This document shows positions 37,601-48,856 of a stretch of 64,000 bases of DNA, in pieces. This stretch comes from Sporosarcina thermotolerans (GTDB lineage Bacteria; Bacillota; Bacilli; Bacillales_A; Planococcaceae), in the NCBI RefSeq assembly GCF_030067815.1, contig NZ_CP125968.1, forward strand, positions 725,501-789,500, given 5' to 3'. The translations under genes and the position numbers were made by a program. Positions within the stretch are counted from its first letter, which is position 1. Each line of letters opens with the position of its first letter. The notes beneath the pieces are model-generated. The model made no database searches, had not been told where the DNA came from, and worked only from the letters and a program-made list of their open reading frames with translations.

Positions 37601-38166
37601 GTATTTGACGGTGCGAACGAAGAAGACGTCTGGTCAACAATGGAAGAAGCAGGAATGGACCGTGATGGTAAGACGATTCTGTACGATGGTCGCTCGGGTG
37701 AAACATTTGATAGCCGGGTATCCGTAGGTGTCATGTACTTGATCAAACTTGCCCACATGGTCGATGATAAGCTACACGCACGTTCTACAGGACCTTACTC
37801 ACTTGTAACGCAACAGCCGCTTGGAGGTAAAGCTCAATTCGGAGGACAACGTTTCGGGAGATGGAAGTGTGGGCGCTTGAAGCATATGGTGCCGCTTATA
37901 CATTGCAGGAAATCCTTACAGTCAAGTCTGATGACGTCGTAGGACGTGTGAAAACTTACGAAGCGATTGTCAAAGGTCAAAGCGTTCCTCAACCAGGGGT
38001 TCCTGAATCGTTCAAGGTATTGATCAAAGAACTTCAGAGCCTTGGGTTGGACGTGAAAATGTTGACTGAAGAATTCGAGGAAATTGAAATGCGTGATCTT
38101 GATGATGACGATGATATGCAACCAACAGACGCATTGAATCTTATGACTGAAGATCAAACAGTTTGA
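34634..38166 (+). CDS. rpoB: RNA polymerase beta subunit, frameshifted three times in this sequence
   Basis: The frame begins [20 protein letters not shown] at a TTG, as in Bacillus, after GAGGGGTGAAA. Rifampicin-region motifs [20 protein letters not shown] and [19 protein letters not shown] are wild-type in form. Errors are an extra C in the run 35055-35059 (RSPSVYYN), a lost C at 35417-35418 ([15 protein letters not shown]) and a lost G at 37856-37858 ([20 protein letters not shown]). The corrected length is 1177 aa. Since rpoB is essential, real inactivation is not credible. It is followed by rpoC after 121 bp. Confidence 0.96.
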
Positions 38167-38193
38167 TGTAACGATAAAGTGAGTACAAATGGA

Positions 38194-38229
38194 TAGGGGA
38201 GCACCAACAATGCTCTCCTGTTTTTTAAA
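38194..38229 (+). terminator. Terminator-like hairpin between rpoB and rpoC
   Basis: GGGGAGCA-CCAACAA-TGCTCTCC pairs with one mismatch and is followed by TGTTTTTT. Since rpoC must be expressed, it is more likely a partial attenuator or processing site than a full stop. Confidence 0.5.
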
Positions 38230-38287
38230 CGACAATGATAGTGATGAGGATCCATCGTGGAGATAAGATAAGAGGGAGGTAGGCTCC

Positions 38288-41200
38288 TTGATAGATGTAA
38301 ACAATTTTGAGTATATGAAAATCGGCCTTGCTTCACCGGATAAAATTCGTTCTTGGTCTTATGGTGAAGTGAAAAACCTGAAACGATCAACTATCGTACA
38401 TTGAAGCCTGAAAAGGACGGTTTGTTCTGTGAAAGGATTTTCGGACCTACAAAGGACTGGGAATGCCATTGTGGAAAATATAAACGTGTACGCTACAAAG
38501 GCGTCGTCTGTGATCGATGCGGAGTCGAAGTAACTCGTCAAAAAGTGCGCCGTGAACGTATGGGGCATATCGAGCTTGCAGCACCAGTAACGCATATTTG
38601 GTATTTCAAAGGCATTCCAAGCAGAATGGGTCTTATTTTAGATATGACGCCTCGTGCATTGGAAGAAATCATTTATTTCGCATCTTATGTTGTTGTTGAC
38701 CCTGCAGATACACCACTTGAAAGAAAGCAACTTCTTTCAGAAAAAGAATATAGACTATATCGTGAAAAGTATGGTTCTAAATTCCAAGCGTTGATGGGTG
38801 CAGAAGCAATCGAACAACTACTAAGAGCAATTGATTTGGATAAAGAAACGGAAATGCTGAAGGAAGAGTTGAAGACTGTTCAAGGCCAACGACGCACACG
38901 TGCAATCAGACGCCTTGAAGTTGTCGAGTCTTTCCGTAACTCAGGAAACCGCCCTGAATGGATGGTTCTTGAAGTGCTACCGGTTATTCCTCCAGAACTA
39001 CGTCCAATGGTGCAATTGGATGGTGGTCGTTTCGCAACATCCGACCTGAATGACCTTTACCGAAGGGTTATTAACCGGAACAACCGATTGAAGCGTCTAC
39101 TTGACCTTGGCGCACCTGGCATCATCGTGCAGAACGAAAAACGTATGTTGCAGGAAGCTGTCGATGCGCTCGTAGATAACGGAAGACGTGGACGTCCGGT
39201 AACGGGTCCTGGGAATCGTCCGTTGAAATCCCTCTCCCATATGTTGAAAGGGAAGCAAGGGCGCTTCCGTCAAAACCTATTGGGTAAACGGGTCGACTAT
39301 TCTGGCCGTTCGGTTATTGTTGTTGGTCCTAATTTAAAAATGTATCAATGTGGTCTTCCGAAGGAAATGGCCATTGAATTATTCAAGCCATTCGTCATGA
39401 AGGAACTAGTTGAACGCGGACTTGCACATAATATCAAGAGTGCAAAACGTAAGATTGAACGTTTGCATTCTGAAGTATGGGATGTCCTCGAAGACGTTAT
39501 TAGGGAGCATCCGGTATTACTTAACCGCGCCCCTACTCTTCATAGACTTGGAATTCAAGCGTTCGAGCCTATGTTGGTGGAAGGTCGTGCCATCCAGCTT
39601 CATCCGCTCGTTTGTACAGCATATAACGCCGACTTTGACGGTGACCAAATGGCTGTTCACGTTCCACTTTCAGCTGAAGCACAAGCAGAGGCGCGTCTAC
39701 TAATGCTCGCTGCACAAAATATCTTGAACCCTAAAGACGGTAAACCTGTAGTTACTCCATCTCAAGATATGGTATTGGGTAACTATTACCTTACACTTGA
39801 AAGGGCGGGCTCTGTAGGTGAAGGGGCGATTTTTAGCAGTATGAACGAAGCATTGATCGCTTATCAAACAGGTCATGTTCATCTTCATACAAGAATTGCC
39901 ATCCAGGCAAGCTCGTTGAATAACCCGACTTTCACTGAGGAACAAAACCGCAAGCTTTTATTAACAACGGTAGGGAAGCTTATCTTCAACGAAATTCTTC
40001 CTGAATCGTTCCCGTACATTAATGAACCGACGAATGATAACTTGCAAACTGAGACGCCGGATAAGTATTTCATTAGTGGGACTGTGAATGTAAAAGAGCA
40101 TATCCAAAATGCGGAATTAGTCCTTCCATTCCGTAAGAAGATTCTTGGTAATATCATTGCGGAAATCTTTAAGAAGTTCCACATTACGGAAACTTCAAGA
40201 ATGCTTGACCGAATGAAAAACCTTGGTTTCAAATATTCGACTCGAGCAGGTATTACAGTCGGTATTTCTGATATCGTCGTATTGCCGAACAAACATGAAA
40301 TTTTAGAAGACGCTCAAAGTAAAGTAGATAAAGTCATGCAGCAATTCCGTCGTGGACTTATCACAGAAGAAGAGCGCTATGACCGCGTTATTTCCTATTG
40401 GAGTAATGCGAAAGATATTATTCAAGATAAACTAATGGACTCACTTGAAAACACGAACCCGATCTACATGATGAGTGACTCAGGTGCCCGTGGTAACGCG
40501 TCCAACTTCACGCAACTTGCTGGTATGCGTGGATTGATGGCGAACCCGGCTGGTCGTATTATCGAATTGCCGATTAAATCATCATTCCGTGAAGGTCTAA
40601 CAGTTCTTGAGTACTTCATTTCTACGCATGGTGCCCGTAAAGGTCTTGCGGATACTGCGTTGAAAACAGCTGACTCCGGTTACTTGACTCGTCGTCTTGT
40701 TGACGTTGCGCAGGATGTCATCGTCCGTGAAGATGATTGCGGAACTGACCGCGGTCTGGAAATCAGCGCACTTACGGAAGGTTCAGAAGTCATCGAAACA
40801 TTGGATGAGCGTATCGAAGGTCGTCACACTAAGAAAACAATCCGTCATCCTGAAACAGGTGAAGTGATTGTGCCGAAGGATGGCCTTATCACAGCGGATT
40901 TAGGTGCTGCAATTATCGAAGCTGGAATCGAAACAGTTACTATTCGTTCTGCATTTACATGTAATGCGAAACACGGAGTTTGTAAGAAATGTTACGGTAT
41001 CAACCTTGCAACGGGTGAAGCGGTCGAAGTCGGTGAAGCAGTCGGTATCATTGCTGCACAATCCATCGGAGAACCAGGAACACAGCTTACGATGCGTACA
41101 TTCCATACAGGGGGAGTTGCCGGGGATGATATCACGTCCGGTCTTCCACGTATTCAGGAAATCTTTGAAGCGCGAAATCCTAAAGGGCAAGCGGTCATCT

Positions 41201-41880
41201 CTGAAATCAAAGGTCAAGTGACTGAGATTGATGAAATTCGCGAAGGCCAGAAGGAAATCACAATTCAAGGGGATGTGGAGACACGTAAGTATCTTGCTCC
41301 ATACAATGCCCGATTGAAAGTGCAAGTCGGTGACTCGATTGATCGAGGGGACACTATAACAGAAGGTTCTATCGATCCAAAAGAGTTGATTGTTGTAAAA
41401 GACGTCGCTACTGTACAAGAATATCTTCTTAAAGAAGTTCAAAAAGTATATCGTATGCAAGGTGTTGAAATCGGTGATAAGCACGTTGAAGTTATGGTTC
41501 GCCAAATGCTTCGCAAAGTGCGTGTCATCGAAGCTGGAGACACGGATCTTCTCCCTGGTTCATTGCTTGACATCCACCAATTCTCGGATGCGAATGCAAA
41601 AGTTCTGAAGAGCGGAAAAGTACCAGCGACATCACGCCCGGTTATTCTTGGTATCACGAAGGCTTCGCTTGAGACGGAATCATTCCTATCTGCAGCATCC
41701 TTCCAAGAAACAACTCGTGTCTTGACTGATGCAGCAATTAAAGGAAAAACGGATGAATTGCTTGGATTGAAAGAGAATGTCATCATCGGTAAACTTGTAC
41801 CAGCTGGAACTGGTATGCAGCGCTATCGCCAAATCCAAATGGAGAAGGTTGAAGGTGTAAAAGCAGTAACAGCGGAATAA
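38288..41880 (+). CDS. rpoC: RNA polymerase beta-prime subunit, frameshifted once in this sequence
   Basis: A TTG start after GGGAGGTAGGCTCC gives [20 protein letters not shown]. The zinc-binding [19 protein letters not shown], the catalytic NADFDGD with three Asp, and the trigger/bridge region [16 protein letters not shown] are all present. One A is missing in the run 38372-38376; the frame should read [20 protein letters not shown]. The corrected length is 1197 aa. A terminator follows directly. Confidence 0.96.
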
Positions 41881-41894
41881 GTAATGAAATGTAC

Positions 41895-41928
41895 TGGGAG
41901 AGAAAAGTCCTCTCCCCATTTTTATTTG
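41895..41928 (+). terminator. rpoBC terminator
   Basis: GGGAGAG-AAAAGTC-CTCTCCC is followed by CATTTTTATTT and lies directly against the next promoter. Confidence 0.8.
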
Positions 41929-41957
41929 TTGACATGGCTTCTTGTAAGTGGTAATAT
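41929..41957 (+). promoter_or_regulatory. str operon promoter
   Basis: TTGACA (41929-41934), 17 nt and TAATAT (41952-41957) precede rplGB by about 45 bp. Confidence 0.8.
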
Positions 41958-42002
41958 ACAAAAGGTTGATAGTTGAATGTCTGTACTTTGGAGGATGCAC
42001 GA

Positions 42003-42251
42003 ATGTCTTACGAAAAAGTAGAACAGGCAAAGAAGACAATCATCGGTACAAAGCAAACAGTGAAAGCGATAAAATCAGGTGTAGTGAAAGAAGTTTTCAT
42101 TGCCGAAGATGCTGATGAACGGTTAGTTGCTCCTGTAATTGGAGAAACGACAACCCGCGGCATCAAAGTCAGCTATGTCGATTCGAGGGAAAAGCTCGGT
42201 CGTGCATGCGGCATTCAAGTCGGTGCAGCTGTTGTCGCAATTACTGTATAA
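42003..42251 (+). CDS. rplGB: L7Ae/L30e-family ribosomal protein YbxF
   Basis: The 82-aa protein begins [20 protein letters not shown] and shows the L7Ae fold features [15 protein letters not shown] and [16 protein letters not shown]. Such proteins bind K-turn RNA. ATG 42003 follows GGAGGATGCAC; an in-frame ATG at 41973 has no proper ribosome site. It is the first gene of the str operon, just as ybxF is in B. subtilis. A TTTGTGTT/AACACAAA hairpin follows its stop. Confidence 0.92.
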   Translation: MSYEKVEQAKKTIIGTKQTVKAIKSGVVKEVFIAEDADERLVAPVIGETTTRGIKVSYVDSREKLGRACGIQVGAAVVAITV

Positions 42252-42355
42252 TGGTTTTTGTGTTGACTAAAACACAAAGACTTTGTTTTTACCCCAAAAA
42301 TGAACCACCTGGATGTGTGGTCTTACTAAAAGCACAGTGAAAGGAGGAAAATCCG

Positions 42356-42777
42356 ATGCCTACAATTAACCAATTAGTCCGTAAACCTCGTAAATCGAAG
42401 TCGGACACTTCTAAGGCACCAGCACTTGGTAAAAGCTATAACAGCTTCAAAAAGTCTATGACTAACGTCAACTCGCCACAAAAAGAGGTGTTTGTACTCG
42501 TGTGGGTACAATGACTCCGAAGAAACCGAACTCGGCTCTTCGTAAATATGCGCGTGTACGTTTGACAAACACTTTGGAAGTTAACGCATATATCCCTGGT
42601 GAAGGTCACAACCTTCAAGAGCACAGCGTTGTTCTAATCCGTGGAGGACGTGTAAAAGACTTACCGGGTGTTCGTTACCATATCGTTCGTGGTGCACTTG
42701 ATACTGCTGGTGTTACTGGCCGTATGCAAAGCCGTTCACAATACGGTGCGAAAAGACCAAAAGAAAAGAAAAACTAA
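42356..42777 (+). CDS. rpsL: Small-subunit ribosomal protein S12, frameshifted once in this sequence
   Basis: S12 controls decoding accuracy. The protein runs [20 protein letters not shown]..., then [19 protein letters not shown] and [20 protein letters not shown]. An A is missing in the run 42480-42484, where [13 protein letters not shown] should be continuous; correction gives 140 aa. The streptomycin-contact lysine in TPKKPNS is wild-type. GGAGG precedes ATG 42356. rpsG follows 35 bp later. Confidence 0.95.
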
Positions 42778-42812
42778 TAACGAAATGATTATTTCGAAAG
42801 GAGGAAAACAAT

Positions 42813-43283
42813 ATGCCTCGTAAAGGTCCTGTTGCAAAACGTGACGTATTACCGGATCCGATTTACAATTCGAAGCTTGTAACACGTCTTGTCAACAAAA
42901 TGATGGTTGACGGAAAAAAAGGTACATCACAAAAAATCCTCTATGGTGCGTTCGAACTTGTTAAGGAACGTTCTGGTAAAGATCCTTTAGAAGTTTTTGA
43001 AGCAGCATTGAACAACGTTATGCCAGTACTTGAAGTACGTGCTCGCCGTGTCGGTGGAGCAAACTATCAAGTTCCGGTTGAAGTTCGTCCTGAACGTCGT
43101 ACAACTCTCGGATTGCGTTACCTTGTGAACTACTCCCGTACACGCGGTGAGAAAACAATGGAGGAACGTCTTGCGAATGAAATCCTTGACGCGTCCAACA
43201 ACACAGGTGCATCTGTAAAACGTCGTGAAGAAATGCATAAAATGGCTGAAGCCAACAAAGCATTCGCTCACTATCGTTGGTAA
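42813..43283 (+). CDS. rpsG: Small-subunit ribosomal protein S7
   Basis: The 156-aa protein nucleates assembly of the 30S head. It begins [20 protein letters not shown] and contains [20 protein letters not shown] and [20 protein letters not shown], the 16S-binding helices. GGAGG lies upstream of ATG 42813 and the frame is intact. Two strong hairpins fill the 152-bp gap to fusA. Confidence 0.96.
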   Translation: MPRKGPVAKRDVLPDPIYNSKLVTRLVNKMMVDGKKGTSQKILYGAFELVKERSGKDPLEVFEAALNNVMPVLEVRARRVGGANYQVPVEVRPERRTTLGLRYLVNYSRTRGEKTMEERLANEILDASNNTGASVKRREEMHKMAEANKAFAHYRW

Positions 43284-43300
43284 GATCGAAAAATTTATCT

Positions 43301-43387
43301 TTATTCAGCAAAAGAATCTCAACGTCTTCTTAAACAGATGTTTGAGTTCCTGCTGAATAATGATAAAAAGGCACCGGCAATTGCCGG
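43301..43387 (+). promoter_or_regulatory. Two intercistronic hairpins between rpsG and fusA
   Basis: TTATTCAGCA (43301-43310) pairs perfectly with TGCTGAATAA (43351-43360) around an inner imperfect stem. Then CCGGCAATTGCCGG (43374-43387) is a perfect 14-bp palindrome. No T-run follows either. They may be RNA-processing, stability or protein-binding elements. Confidence 0.6.
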
Positions 43388-43435
43388 CGCGCGATTGATT
43401 GTCACCTTAATCCGAATCGGAAGGAGATATACAAA

Positions 43436-45510
43436 ATGGCTAGAGAGTTCTCCTTAGAGAATACTCGTAACATTGGTATCATGGCTCACATCGATGCTGG
43501 TAAAACAACGACGACTGAGCGGATCCTTTTTTACACAGGTAAGATTCACAAAATCGGAGAAACTCACGAAGGTGCTTCTCAAATGGACTGGATGGAGCAG
43601 GAGCAAGAGCGTGGAATCACGATCACATCTGCTGCTACAACAGCTGCTTGGAAAGGCCATCGTGTAAACATCATTGACACACCAGGTCACGTGGACTTCA
43701 CAGTTGAAGTAGAACGTTCCCTACGTGTTCTTGATGGGGCTGTAACAGTTCTTGATGCTCAATCAGGTGTTGAGCCACAAACTGAAACAGTTTGGCGTCA
43801 AGCTACTACTTATGGCGTACCTCGTCTTGTATTCGTCAACAAGATGGACAAGACTGGTGCTGATTTCCTTTACTCTATAGGTACACTTCAGGACCGTCTT
43901 CAAGCTAACGCACATCCGATCCAATTGCCGATCGGTGCTGAAGATTCATTTAGCGGAATCATCGACTTAGTCGAGATGAAAGCTACATTGTATGGTAATG
44001 ACCTTGGAACAGATACATCTGTCGAGGAAATTCCTGAAGAATATCGTGCCCAAGCTGAAGAGTACCGTGAGAAATTAATCGAAGCTGTTGTTGATTTCGA
44101 TGAAGAACTTATGGAAAAATACCTCGGTGGAGAAGAACTTACAGTTCAGGAAATCAAAACTGCAATCCGTAAAGCGACTCTTGCGGTAGAATTCTACCCA
44201 GTTGTTTGTGGTACTGCATTTAAAAACAAAGGTGTTCAGCTTGTACTTGACGCTGTCGTCGACTACTTGCCATCACCACTTGATATTGCAGCAATGACAG
44301 GTATCAACCCGGACACTGAGGAAGAAGAAGAACGTCATTCCAGCGATGAAGAGCCATTCTCAGCTCTTGCATTTAAAGTTATGACTGACCCTTACGTTGG
44401 TAAGCTTACATTCTTCCGTGTATATTCCGGAGTCCTTCAATCAGGTTCATATGTACAGAACACTTCGAAGGGCAAGCGTGAACGTGTAGGACGTATCCTT
44501 CAAATGCACGCGAACAGCCGTGAAGAAATCAGTGAAGTACACGCTGGTGAAATCGCAGCTGCTGTTGGTTTGAAAGACACTGGAACAGGTGATACGCTTT
44601 GTGACGACAAAGCTCCAATCATTCTTGAATCCATGGATTTCCCTGAGCCAGTTATCTCGGTTGCAATTGAACCGAAAACAAAAGGCGACCAAGACAAAAT
44701 GGGTAACGCTCTTGCGAAATTGCAAGAAGAAGACCCAACTTTCCGCGCGCACACTGACCAAGAAACAGGCGAAGTCATCATCGCTGGTATGGGTGAACTT
44801 CACCTTGATATCATCGTTGACCGTCTCCGTCGTGAGTTTAAAGTTGACGCTAACGTAGGTGCACCACAAGTATCTTATCGTGAAACATTCCGCAGCGCTG
44901 CGGAAGTTGAAGGTAAGTTGTCCGCCAATCTGGTGGTCGTGGTCAATACGGTCACGTTTGGATCGAGTTCTCACCAAACGAAGAAGGAAAAGGTTTCGAA
45001 TTCATTAATGCTGTCGTCGGTGGTGTTGTTCCTCGTGAATACATCGGATCCGTTGAAGCAGGAGTTCGTGATTCATTGAACAATGGTGTTATTGCAGGTT
45101 ATCCGTTGATCGACGTGAAGGCTCGTATTTGACGGTTCTTACCATGACGTTGACTCCAACGAGATGGCGTTCAAGATTGCCGCTTCGATGGCACTTAAAA
45201 ATGCCGCTGCGAAATGTAACCCTGTACTTCTTGAGCCAATGATGAAAGTAGAAGTCATTATTCCTGAAGAGTACATGGAGACATCATGGGTGATATCACA
45301 TCACGCCGTGGTCGCGTAGAAGGTATGGATGCACGCGGTAACGCACAAGTTGTCCGTGCTATGGTTCCACTTGCAGAAATGTTCGGTTACGCAACTTCAC
45401 TTCGTTCGAATACACAAGGTCGCGGAGTATTCTCTATGACATTCGATCACTATGAAGATGTTCCGAAATCAATTGCAGAAGAAGTCATTAAGAAAAATAA
45501 AGGTGAATAA
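43436..45510 (+). CDS. fusA: Elongation factor G, frameshifted three times in this sequence
   Basis: EF-G drives translocation. G motifs are [25 protein letters not shown] and [10 protein letters not shown], with switch I in [10 protein letters not shown]. Indels break the last third: a lost T at 44918-44919 ([18 protein letters not shown]), two lost bases at 45126-45130 ([17 protein letters not shown]) and a lost G at 45277-45278 ([16 protein letters not shown]). Adding four bases gives exactly 692 aa, the B. subtilis length. Start ATG 43436 follows GGAGATATACA. tuf follows with its own likely promoter. Confidence 0.96.
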
Positions 45511-45523
45511 TTAAAATTCATCC

Positions 45524-45552
45524 TTGTTTACTTCATTGATTACTTGTAAGAT
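45524..45552 (+). promoter_or_regulatory. Putative tuf promoter
   Basis: TTGTTT (45524-45529), 17 nt and TAAGAT (45547-45552) lie in the fusA-tuf gap and could add to readthrough from the str promoter. Confidence 0.45.
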
Positions 45553-45633
45553 ATGGGTAGTTGAGGGGATTTCTCCTTGGCTTCCATACCTATAAATAAT
45601 AAAACATTCATATTTTTAAGGAGGAATTCCACA

Positions 45634-46821
45634 ATGGCTAAAGCAAAATTCGACCGCTCCAAGGAGCATGCTAACGTTGGTACAATCGGACACGTTGACC
45701 ATGGTAAAACAACTTTGACTGCTGCAATCGCAACAGTTCTTTCAAAGAAAATGGGTGGGGAAGCGAAATCTTACGCTGACGTAGATAACGCTCCAGAAGA
45801 AAAAGAGCGTGGAATCACGATCAATACTTCACACATCGAGTACGAAACTGACAAACGTCACTACGCGCACGTTGACTGCCCAGGTCACGCTGACTACGTT
45901 AAAAACATGATCACTGGTGCTGCTCAAATGGACGGCGGTATCCTAGTTGTATCTGCAGCTGATGGCCCAATGCCACAAACTCGTGAGCACATCCTTCTTT
46001 CTCGTCAAGTAGGTGTTCCTTACCTTGTTGTATTCATGAACAAATGTGACATGGTTGACGACGAAGAACTTCTTGAACTAGTTGAAATGGAAATCCGTGA
46101 CCTTCTTTCTGAGTACGAGTTCCCTGGCGACGACATTCCTGTCATCAAAGGTTCTGCTCTAAAAGCTCTTGAAGGTGAAGCTGAGTGGGAAGAAAAAATC
46201 GTTGAACTTATGAACGCAGTTGACGAATATATCCCAACACCACCACGTGATACTGAAAAACCATTCATGATGCCTGTTGAGGACGTATTCTCAATCACTG
46301 GCCGTGGAACTGTTGCTACTGGACGTGTTGAGCGTGGAGTAGTTAAAGTCGGTGACGTTGTAGACATCATCGGTTTGACTGAAGAGCCAAAATCAACTAC
46401 TGTAACAGGTGTTGAAATGTTCCGTAAGCTTCTTGACTATGCAGAAGCTGGCGACAACATCGGTGCACTTCTTCGTGGGGTAGCTCGTGAAGACATCGAA
46501 CGTGGTCAAGTACTTGCTAAACCAGGTACAATCACACCACACACAAGCTTCAAATCAGAAGTTTATGTTCTATCAAAAGAAGAAGGTGGACGTCATACTC
46601 CATTCTTCTCTAACTACCGCCCACAGTTCTACTTCCGTACAACTGACGTAACTGGAATCATCTCTCTTCCAGAAGGCGTAGAAATGGTTATGCCTGGCGA
46701 CAACGTTGAAATGACTGTTGAATTGATCGCTCCAATCGCGATTGAAGAAGGTACTAAATTCTCAATCCGTGAAGGCGGCCGTACAGTAGGCGCTGGCGTT
46801 GTAGCAACACTTCTTAAATAA
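45634..46821 (+). CDS. tuf: Elongation factor Tu
   Basis: The 395-aa GTPase delivers aminoacyl-tRNA. It begins [20 protein letters not shown], with P-loop [25 protein letters not shown] and the catalytic His in PGHADY. Domains 2 and 3 show [13 protein letters not shown] and [23 protein letters not shown] 45634 follows AAGGAGG; a longer reading from 45577 is not supported by a ribosome site. A terminator directly follows and closes the str operon. Confidence 0.97.
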   Translation: MAKAKFDRSKEHANVGTIGHVDHGKTTLTAAIATVLSKKMGGEAKSYADVDNAPEEKERGITINTSHIEYETDKRHYAHVDCPGHADYVKNMITGAAQMDGGILVVSAADGPMPQTREHILLSRQVGVPYLVVFMNKCDMVDDEELLELVEMEIRDLLSEYEFPGDDIPVIKGSALKALEGEAEWEEKIVELMNAVDEYIPTPPRDTEKPFMMPVEDVFSITGRGTVATGRVERGVVKVGDVVDIIGLTEEPKSTTVTGVEMFRKLLDYAEAGDNIGALLRGVAREDIERGQVLAKPGTITPHTSFKSEVYVLSKEEGGRHTPFFSNYRPQFYFRTTDVTGIISLPEGVEMVMPGDNVEMTVELIAPIAIEEGTKFSIREGGRTVGAGVVATLLK

Positions 46822-46830
46822 TAACTTTAA

Positions 46831-46859
46831 AATCCCGCATTCGTGCGGGATTTTTTTTA
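46831..46859 (+). terminator. tuf terminator
   Basis: AATCCCGCA-TTCG-TGCGGGATT followed by TTTTTT is a classic intrinsic terminator. Confidence 0.95.
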
Positions 46860-47090
46860 TTGGGATAGTTTCTGTCTTGTGGGGGATATGGTGACATTTC
46901 TGCAATTTTGGGGAAAACGACGTGATGCGTTGAAACTTTTCAAGTTTACGGACAGACTAACCGTGCTTGAAGAGAAACTTTCTATAGAGTAGGATATACA
47001 TTTTGCCAAGTGTGACTAGGTTTTTGATAATTGCGAGGTTGCTTGAGTCTTAAAATTAGATCCACCAATTCGCATTCGCCTCAAGCCATA
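46860..47090. other. Non-coding spacer before array D
   Basis: No gene, promoter or terminator stands out in these 230 bases. The only visible structure is a small AAACTT-TTC-AAGTTT palindrome near 46935. Open frames that enter from the repeat array have no ribosome site. Confidence 0.5.
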
Positions 47091-47575
47091 GAAGCAGGAA
47101 GAGTTCCCATAGAAATGCTGCGACTTCCCGTAGAAGCAGGAAGAGTTCCCATAGAAATGCTGCGATTTCCCGTAGAAGCAGGAAGAGTTCCCATAGAAAT
47201 GCTGCGACTTCCCGTAGAAGCAGGAAGAGTTCCCGTAGAAATGCTGCGACTTCCCGTAGAAGCAGGAAGAGTTCCCATAGAAATGCTGCGACTTCCCGTA
47301 GAAGCAGGAAGAGTTCCCATAGAAATGCTGCGACTTCCCATAGAAGCAGGAAGAGCTCCCATAGAAATTCCGCGACTTCCCATAAAAGCGATCAGAGTTC
47401 CCATAGGGTAGCCGCAATTGAAAGTGCAAGCAAAGAGTTCTCGTAAAGTCGTCGTGAGTCCTAATTGAAGCGCAAAGAGTTCTCATAAAGATACCGTGAC
47501 TTCTCAGTAAAGCATAAAGACTTCCCATAACACTATAAAGCAATTCGTTCCCGTTCCTCCCTGAAAGCATAAAGT
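47091..47575. repeat. Tandem array D: 42-nt higher-order repeat built from two 21-nt halves
   Basis: GAAGCAGG starts at 47091, 47133, 47175, 47217, 47259, 47301 and 47343, exactly 42 nt apart, with a degenerate eighth at 47385 and a decayed tail to about 47575. Each unit is GAAGCAGGAAGAGTTCCCAT(A) plus GAAATGCTGCGACTTCCCGT(A). Since 42 is a multiple of three, long spurious open frames arise on both strands. It lies between the tuf terminator and the S10 promoter. Confidence 0.95.
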
Positions 47576-47635
47576 CTTCTAAATCGTCATTATATTTATT
47601 TATTCATGTTTCCTCGTATTTTTTCTCTCTAATAG

Positions 47636-47664
47636 TTGAAATATAGCTATCATCCCATTATAAT
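47636..47664 (+). promoter_or_regulatory. S10 operon promoter P1
   Basis: TTGAAA (47636-47641), 17 nt and TATAAT (47659-47664) make a strong sigma-A promoter about 190 bp upstream of rpsJ. Confidence 0.8.
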
Positions 47665-47698
47665 AATAAAGCCGGTGAAAAGAATTTCGCGAAAAGGG

Positions 47699-47727
47699 TT
47701 GCGGGAATCTATTTCATTGTGTATAAT
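47699..47727 (+). promoter_or_regulatory. Possible second S10 operon promoter P2
   Basis: TTGCGG (47699-47704), 17 nt and TATAAT (47722-47727). The -10 is perfect and the -35 is weaker. Confidence 0.5.
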
Positions 47728-47759
47728 GTTGAATGTTGGTCTTTGACTGCGATGAAGCG

Positions 47760-47810
47760 GGAGGTTGCCGACACACCCGGCCGCTTTGCCATGGCATGTG
47801 TGTGGGAAAT
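47760..47810 (+). promoter_or_regulatory. Structured rpsJ leader
   Basis: ACACAC (47771-47776) pairs with GTGTGT (47798-47803) around a TGCCATGGCA palindrome (47787-47796). No T-run follows. A role in autoregulation of the S10 operon is possible but not shown. Confidence 0.4.
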
Positions 47811-47830
47811 TTCCGTGGAGAATGTGGTAA

Positions 47831-48163
<333 letters not shown>

Positions 48164-48201
48164 TCGATAAAATAAAACTATTAATTCAGGAGGTGTGACA
48201 A

Positions 48202-48831
48202 ATGACCAAAGGAATCTTAGGGAGAAAAGTCGGCATGACGCAAATTTTTGCTGAAAACGGCGATCTTATTCCAGTAACTGTGATTGAAGCTGCTCCAAAC
48301 GTAGTTCTTCAAAAGAAAACTACAGAAACTGACGGCTACGAAGCAATCCAGCTTGGATTCGACGACAAACGTGAGAAGCTTGCAAACAAACCTGAAAAAG
48401 GCCACGTTGCAAAAGCTGAAACGGCACCTAAGCGCTTCATTCGCGAATTCCGCGGAGTAGATGTAGCTGGGTATGAAGTTGGTCAGGAAGTCAAAGTCGA
48501 TACATTCGCAGAAGGCGATATCGTCGACATTACAGGAGTATCAAAAGGTAAAGGGTTCCAAGGTGTTATTAAACGCCACGGTTACTCACGCGGACCTATG
48601 AGTCACGGTTCCCGTTTCCACCGTGCACCAGGTTCATTAGGTGCGGTTGACGGACAACGCGTATTCAAAGGTAAGAAATTACCAGGACGTACTGGTGGAG
48701 ACACAATTACGATCCAAAACCTTGAAATTGTACGAGTTGACGCTGAGCGTAACTTGCTATTAGTAAAAGGTAACATTCCAGGAGCGCGCAAATCACTTGT
48801 AACAGTGAAAAGTGCAATCAAAGGGAAGTAA
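48202..48831 (+). CDS. rplC: Large-subunit ribosomal protein L3
   Basis: The 209-aa early assembly protein begins [20 protein letters not shown] and carries the long rRNA-reaching extension [20 protein letters not shown], whose Gln/Trp-like tip nears the peptidyl transferase centre. AGGAGGTG lies upstream. The frame is intact and is followed by rplD after 25 bp. Confidence 0.97.
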   Translation: MTKGILGRKVGMTQIFAENGDLIPVTVIEAAPNVVLQKKTTETDGYEAIQLGFDDKREKLANKPEKGHVAKAETAPKRFIREFRGVDVAGYEVGQEVKVDTFAEGDIVDITGVSKGKGFQGVIKRHGYSRGPMSHGSRFHRAPGSLGAVDGQRVFKGKKLPGRTGGDTITIQNLEIVRVDAERNLLLVKGNIPGARKSLVTVKSAIKGK

Positions 48832-48856
48832 TTCTTAAAGGAAGGAGGAAACAAAA

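Noticed and set aside
43436-45510. Programmed frameshifting in fusA, rpoB, cysS and others
   Set aside because: Shifts are at different sites without slippery heptamers or stimulatory structures, are mostly single lost bases in short runs, and affect genes never known to frameshift.
47091-47420. CRISPR array
   Set aside because: Repeats are contiguous with no unique spacers, and no cas genes are nearby.
47016-47570. Long open frames on both strands across array D
   Set aside because: They arise because 42 is divisible by three; they translate to simple repeats, have no ribosome site and overlap each other on opposite strands.
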